From Taklimakanibacter deserti (GTDB lineage Bacteria > Pseudomonadota > Alphaproteobacteria > Rhizobiales > Aestuariivirgaceae), in NCBI GenBank assembly GCA_003574785.1, contig QORU01000031.1:1-27155 (forward strand): a DNA stretch of 27,155 nucleotides, written 5' to 3'. Every line of letters begins with the position of its first letter. Position 1 is the stretch's first letter. The notes below the pieces were generated by a model, which saw only the letters and a program-made list of their open reading frames with translations, made no database searches and was not told the origin of the DNA. A program made the position numbers and the translations under genes. This document shows positions 24,669 through 27,155 of this stretch, in pieces.

Positions 24669-25334
24669 CTATTTCGCACCTGGTTGCGGAACGAGCCTCA
24701 GATAGGGCTTGATGGTTTTCCAGCCGCCGGGGAATTTCTCCTTGGCGGCTTCGTCGGAGACGGAAGCAAGGATGATGACGTCCTCGCCCTGTTTCCAGTT
24801 CGCCGGCGTCGCCACCGACTTCGTCGCGGTAAGCTGCAGCGAATCGATGACGCGCAGCACCTCGTCGAAATTGCGGCCCGTGGACATCGGATAGGTGATG
24901 ATGAGCTTGATCTTCTTGTCGGGACCGATGACGAAGACGTTGCGCACCGTGGCATTGTCGGCGGCGGTGCGGCCCTTGGCATTGCCGGTGGCATTGGGAT
25001 GGATCATGCCATAGAGCTTGGCCACCGAAAGATCGGGATCGCCGATCATCGGGTAGTTCACCTCGCCGCCGGTCGCATCCTTGATGTCCTGTTTCCAGCG
25101 CTTATGGTCCTCGACCGAATCGACCGATATGCCGATGAGCTTGGTCTTGCGCTTGTCGAATTCGTGCTTCATGCGCGCCATGGCGCCAAGCTCGGTGGTG
25201 CAAACGGGCGTGAAATCCTTGGGGTGCGAGAAGAACACCACCCAGGAATCGCCGATGTAGTCATGGAATTTGATGTGCCCTTCCGTGGTATCAGCCTCGA
25301 AATCGGGCGCGACATCGCCAAGTTGTAGTGCCAT
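24669..25334 (-). CDS. 1-Cys peroxiredoxin (Prx6 type)
   Basis: The 221-residue enzyme reduces hydrogen and alkyl peroxides in the cytoplasm. It has FFSHPKDFTPVCTTELG with peroxidatic Cys45 in PVCTTE, GISVDSVEDHKRWKQDI, YPMIGDPDLSVAKLYGM, and the long C-terminal arm (VATPANWKQGEDVIILASV...FPGGWKTIKPYLRLV) that defines the Prx6 group. No resolving Cys is seen, in keeping with a 1-Cys mechanism. The ribosome-binding site GGAGG lies five bases before the ATG. The promoter region holds a long palindrome (25362-25392) just upstream of a TATAAA -10 box, pointing to control by a dimeric repressor. The gene ends at the shared terminator. Confidence 0.96.
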   Translation of the reverse strand: MALQLGDVAPDFEADTTEGHIKFHDYIGDSWVVFFSHPKDFTPVCTTELGAMARMKHEFDKRKTKLIGISVDSVEDHKRWKQDIKDATGGEVNYPMIGDPDLSVAKLYGMIHPNATGNAKGRTAADNATVRNVFVIGPDKKIKLIITYPMSTGRNFDEVLRVIDSLQLTATKSVATPANWKQGEDVIILASVSDEAAKEKFPGGWKTIKPYLRLVPQPGAK

Positions 25335-25361
25335 TCAAACCTCCATGTGCGTAATTTTCGT

Positions 25362-25392
25362 CTTTATAGCCGAACGATCGTTCGGAATAAAG
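25362..25392. promoter_or_regulatory. Palindromic operator at the peroxiredoxin promoter
   Basis: A perfect 16-bp palindrome, CCGAACGATCGTTCGG (25370-25385), is nested in outer arms CTTTAT (25362-25367) and ATAAAG (25387-25392). On the minus strand a TATAAA -10 box (25363-25368) lies directly beside it, about 29 bases before the peroxiredoxin ATG, so a bound protein would cover the -35/-10 spacer. The shape (GAACGATCGTTC core) resembles TetR-family operators; the regulator gene is not in the window. It may also control the plus-strand gene at 25482. Confidence 0.7.
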
Positions 25393-25441
25393 AACAATAT
25401 AGGAGCCCCGTATTGCTAAAATATGATGGGTTTCCCCATTC

Positions 25442-25462
25442 TGCAAATCAGTTCAATTTGCA
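25442..25462. promoter_or_regulatory. Short inverted repeat before the 25482 gene
   Basis: TGCAAAT (25442-25448) and ATTTGCA (25456-25462) are exact reverse complements seven bases apart, ending about 20 bases before the ATG at 25482. It could be a second operator or a leader hairpin near the ribosome-binding site AAGGA (25471-25475). Confidence 0.3.
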
Positions 25463-25481
25463 CTGCAGAAAAGGATATTTC

Positions 25482-25889
25482 ATGCGCTTCATCCTGGCCC
25501 TTCCGCTCATCGCCGTCGTCATGGTCATCTACACGGCACTCGCCATCAATCCGAATTTTTCCGCAGGTTCCGCCTTCATGGACTGGGTGCTGCCCTCGGG
25601 CGCCGAACTGTTCCTGACCTTCGGCGATGTCATCGTCATCGCCGGGCTCGTGGCGCTGTTCTTCGAGGTCATCAAATCGGCGCGGCTCGGCGCCGGCACG
25701 GTCATCGACCATATGCTGTCGACCGCGACCTTCATCATCGCCCTCATCGTCTTCCTGCTGGTCCAGGCCTTCGGTACGCCCGCCTTCCTGATGCTCACCG
25801 TCATGGCGCTGGTCGATGTGGTGGCGGGCTATACGGTGTCGATCTTCTCGGCCAGGCGTGATTTCTCGGTCGGCGGCGACAGGATGTGA
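25482..25889 (+). CDS. Small polytopic membrane protein
   Basis: The 135-residue product has about four hydrophobic spans: residues 2-22 (RFILALPLIAVVMVIYTALAI), 44-64 (FLTFGDVIVIAGLVALFFEVI), 82-103 (TATFIIALIVFLLVQAFG) and 105-125. It ends in a charged tail, SARRDFSVGGDRM. I do not recognise a named family. ATG 25482 was chosen because AAGGA lies seven bases upstream and the hydrophobic N-terminus begins there; a longer in-frame reading starts inside the promoter. Its stop is one base from the ATG of the next gene (25891), so the two are translationally coupled and probably work together at the membrane. The A+T-rich upstream region is shared with the divergent peroxiredoxin gene. Confidence 0.75.
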   Translation: MRFILALPLIAVVMVIYTALAINPNFSAGSAFMDWVLPSGAELFLTFGDVIVIAGLVALFFEVIKSARLGAGTVIDHMLSTATFIIALIVFLLVQAFGTPAFLMLTVMALVDVVAGYTVSIFSARRDFSVGGDRM

Positions 25890-25890
25890 A

Positions 25891-26544
25891 ATGGCGTTCG
25901 ACCGGGGGCTCGCCAAAGAGATCGGCCTGACGCCAGAGGAAAGAGCGGTCTTCGCCAGGCTCTCGAGCCCGGAGAAGATCCAGGACTTCATCACCAACAT
26001 GCCGAGCAATGCCGAGCCCGATGGCGATACCTGCTATTCGGTGCGCATGGCGCTGCGCAAGAATTGCTGCCATTGCATCGAAGGCGCCTTCATCGCGGCC
26101 TGCGCGCTGATGCTGCATGGGGCGCCGGCACTCCTCATGGATTTCCAGGCGCGGGGCGATGACGATCATGTCCTGGCGCTGTTCCGGCGCGGGCGCTTCT
26201 GGGGCGCCATCTCCAAGAGCAATTCCATCTGGCTCAGATGGCGCGACCCCGTCTATCGCACCCCGCGCGAGCTCGCCATGTCCTATTTCCACGAATACAT
26301 ATTGGGACCGAAGAAGAGCCTGCGGCGCGTGTCGCGGCCTTTCGACATCGGCGCCTACCGCCCGGAAGACTGGATCACCGCCGAAGAGGACTGCTGGAAC
26401 ATGGCGGGCGAGCTCGACCGCGCGCCGCATGTGCAGCTCATCACCGCTGCGCAGGCGCGCCGCCTCAAGTTGCGCGACCGCTTCGAGACCTATGCCGACA
26501 CGATCAAGGAGTTCGCGGCCGACGGGAAGCGGAAGATGTATTAG
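25891..26544 (+). CDS. Putative Cys-His-Asp (transglutaminase-like) protein
   Basis: The 217-residue soluble protein has a helical N-terminus (MAFDRGLAKEIGLTPEERAVFARL). Its conserved-looking core contains NCCHCIEGAFIAACALMLHG (Cys62 before a helix), LLMDFQARGDDDHVLALFRRG (His93) and WLRWRDPVY (Asp119), followed by PRELAMSYFHEYI. The order Cys-helix, Asp/His strand, Asp matches the catalytic triad layout of transglutaminase/papain-like folds, so it may be a peptidase, amidase or crosslinking enzyme; this is inference from motif order. It has no signal peptide. It starts one base after the stop of the small membrane protein, suggesting the pair acts as a unit. ATG 25891 is preferred to earlier in-frame codons that lie inside that gene. 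Confidence 0.7.
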   Translation: MAFDRGLAKEIGLTPEERAVFARLSSPEKIQDFITNMPSNAEPDGDTCYSVRMALRKNCCHCIEGAFIAACALMLHGAPALLMDFQARGDDDHVLALFRRGRFWGAISKSNSIWLRWRDPVYRTPRELAMSYFHEYILGPKKSLRRVSRPFDIGAYRPEDWITAEEDCWNMAGELDRAPHVQLITAAQARRLKLRDRFETYADTIKEFAADGKRKMY

Positions 26545-26567
26545 CCTTCCGATTAAAGGAGCCGACA

Positions 26568-26813
26568 ATGGCACAGATCGTTGTACGGAACGTGGATGAT
26601 AAGGTCATCGCATTGATCAAAGCTCGGGCGAAAGCCAATGGCAATGCATTTGCGGCTGAAGTGCGCGCCATTCTGAGCGCAGCTGTTGCCGTGAGGCAGG
26701 GGCTAGGTGAGCGCAGATCTCTAACGTCATTCATCGGAACGGTAGGGAGCTATCGTTCACAGGCTGAGGTCGATGCTTATGTGCGCGGCCTTCGTGATGA
26801 ATGGGAACAGTAG
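26568..26813 (+). CDS. FitA-like ribbon-helix-helix antitoxin
   Basis: The 81-residue protein resembles FitA/VapB-type antitoxins. It opens MAQIVVRNVDDKVIALIKARAKANGNAFAAEVRAILSAAV, an Arc-type ribbon-helix-helix DNA-binding domain, followed by a short C-terminal arm (LRDEWEQ) that would wrap the toxin. The start follows AAAGGA by seven bases. Such antitoxins normally repress their own operon and neutralise a PIN-domain ribonuclease encoded immediately downstream. Here the next 340 bases contain no PIN-like ORF (no MIxLDTN-type start), so this is an orphan antitoxin or the remains of a pair. Codon use is somewhat more A+T-rich than in neighbouring genes, consistent with acquisition. Confidence 0.75.
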   Translation: MAQIVVRNVDDKVIALIKARAKANGNAFAAEVRAILSAAVAVRQGLGERRSLTSFIGTVGSYRSQAEVDAYVRGLRDEWEQ

Positions 26814-26814
26814 A

Positions 26815-27155
26815 ATGCGCGCTCGCCAATTCATTCGTCGTCGCGGCATGGTGGGCGCCCGCAGGGCGGCCGGGTGGGGTCTCTCAGCCGGCACGTGTTC
26901 AGCGATTGGACTGAAGAGCTTGCAAATGCCTTGCTTGCGAGACCTCCCTTGCGGAGACACCCCACCCGTCGCGCATTCCGCGCGCCACCCTTGTATCTGG
27001 AAGCTGTCGTCGAATCCTGTTCAAGGATCGACGTAGCGAGGGGCCTGGCGGCCGCCAGGCCCCTCGCTCGGCGATGTCGCCCGTCCACCCTCCGGCTACA
27101 ACCGTCGGGGAGCTTGGGATCTTCGCTGTTCTCACGCACAACCGAACAGTCGCTG
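26815..27155. repeat. Structured noncoding region, probable dispersed repeat
   Basis: This stretch starts one base after the antitoxin stop and runs to the window end. It contains nested inverted repeats: CGGGTGGGG (26871-26879) with CCCCACCCG (26960-26968), CGTCGA(A)TCC (27008-27017) with GGATCGACG (27025-27033), and the 32-bp palindrome at 27036-27067. Open frames exist on both strands, but their products are Arg/Pro/Cys-rich and look like reading-frame artefacts of GC-rich structure. I have the impression of similar sequence behind short 'hypothetical proteins' in Rhizobiales, but cannot verify it. It could be a dispersed repeat or a structured RNA. Confidence 0.5.
27036..27067. repeat. 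Perfect 32-bp palindrome
   Basis: GCGAGGGGCCTGGCGG (27036-27051) is followed directly by its exact reverse complement (27052-27067), with no spacer. As RNA it would fold into a very stable hairpin with a minimal loop; as DNA it could be a cruciform or a protein-binding site. It lies inside the structured noncoding region at the window end. Confidence 0.75.

Noticed and set aside
26815..27036. Candidate toxin ORF of 73 codons right after the FitA-like gene
   Set aside because: It starts one base after the antitoxin stop but encodes an Arg/Cys/Pro-rich sequence with no PIN motif (no conserved acidic residues), running through inverted repeats.

Overview
The window looks like a chromosomal segment of an alphaproteobacterium, most likely of the Hyphomicrobiales (Rhizobiales). 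The evidence is GC-rich codon use over most of the length, the glmU-glmS pair, the divergent recG / sdhE-mfd block, hspQ, DUF502, DUF2182-DUF1326 and TPR-sulfotransferase genes, and palindromic intergenic repeats of the kind scattered through rhizobial genomes. The assignment rests on recognising gene families, not on a database search.

Positions 1 to about 2770 are visibly richer in A+T and hold accessory genes: a Cys-rich secreted protein, an overlapping pair of membrane-protein genes, a decayed small ORF, and what looks like a deleted, frameshifted AbiJ/HEPN-type abortive-infection gene. This stretch stops at the 3' end of a tRNA-Lys(UUU) gene (2771-2845, minus), a common integration site, so it is probably the edge of an old island. 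The tRNA has a clear promoter and is divergent from glmU.

From 3138 on, the content is mostly housekeeping. It begins with UDP-GlcNAc synthesis (glmU, glmS), an exported TPR-SPOR protein, a SnoaL-like protein and a DUF502 membrane protein. Next come recG, and divergently sdhE-mfd (ATGA overlap), then a previously uncalled 35-residue membrane peptide. These are followed by a YejA-like solute-binding protein coupled to a CPWC DsbA/FrnE-like oxidoreductase, hspQ, an AEC transporter, and a UbiH/UbiF-type hydroxylase whose 3' end overlaps the AEC gene.

The right part holds a DUF2182-DUF1326 pair (putative metal handling), a GST, a TPR-sulfotransferase and a 1-Cys peroxiredoxin. The peroxiredoxin promoter carries a strong palindromic operator candidate. 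Then come a small membrane protein coupled to a protein with a possible Cys-His-Asp triad, and a FitA-like antitoxin with no visible toxin. The window ends in about 340 bases of structured, apparently noncoding DNA with a perfect 32-bp palindrome. No CRISPR array, transposase, integrase or obviously new multi-gene system is visible. The most interesting leads are the palindromic control regions, the DUF2182-DUF1326 pair, the 25482-26544 gene pair and the decayed defence gene beside the tRNA.
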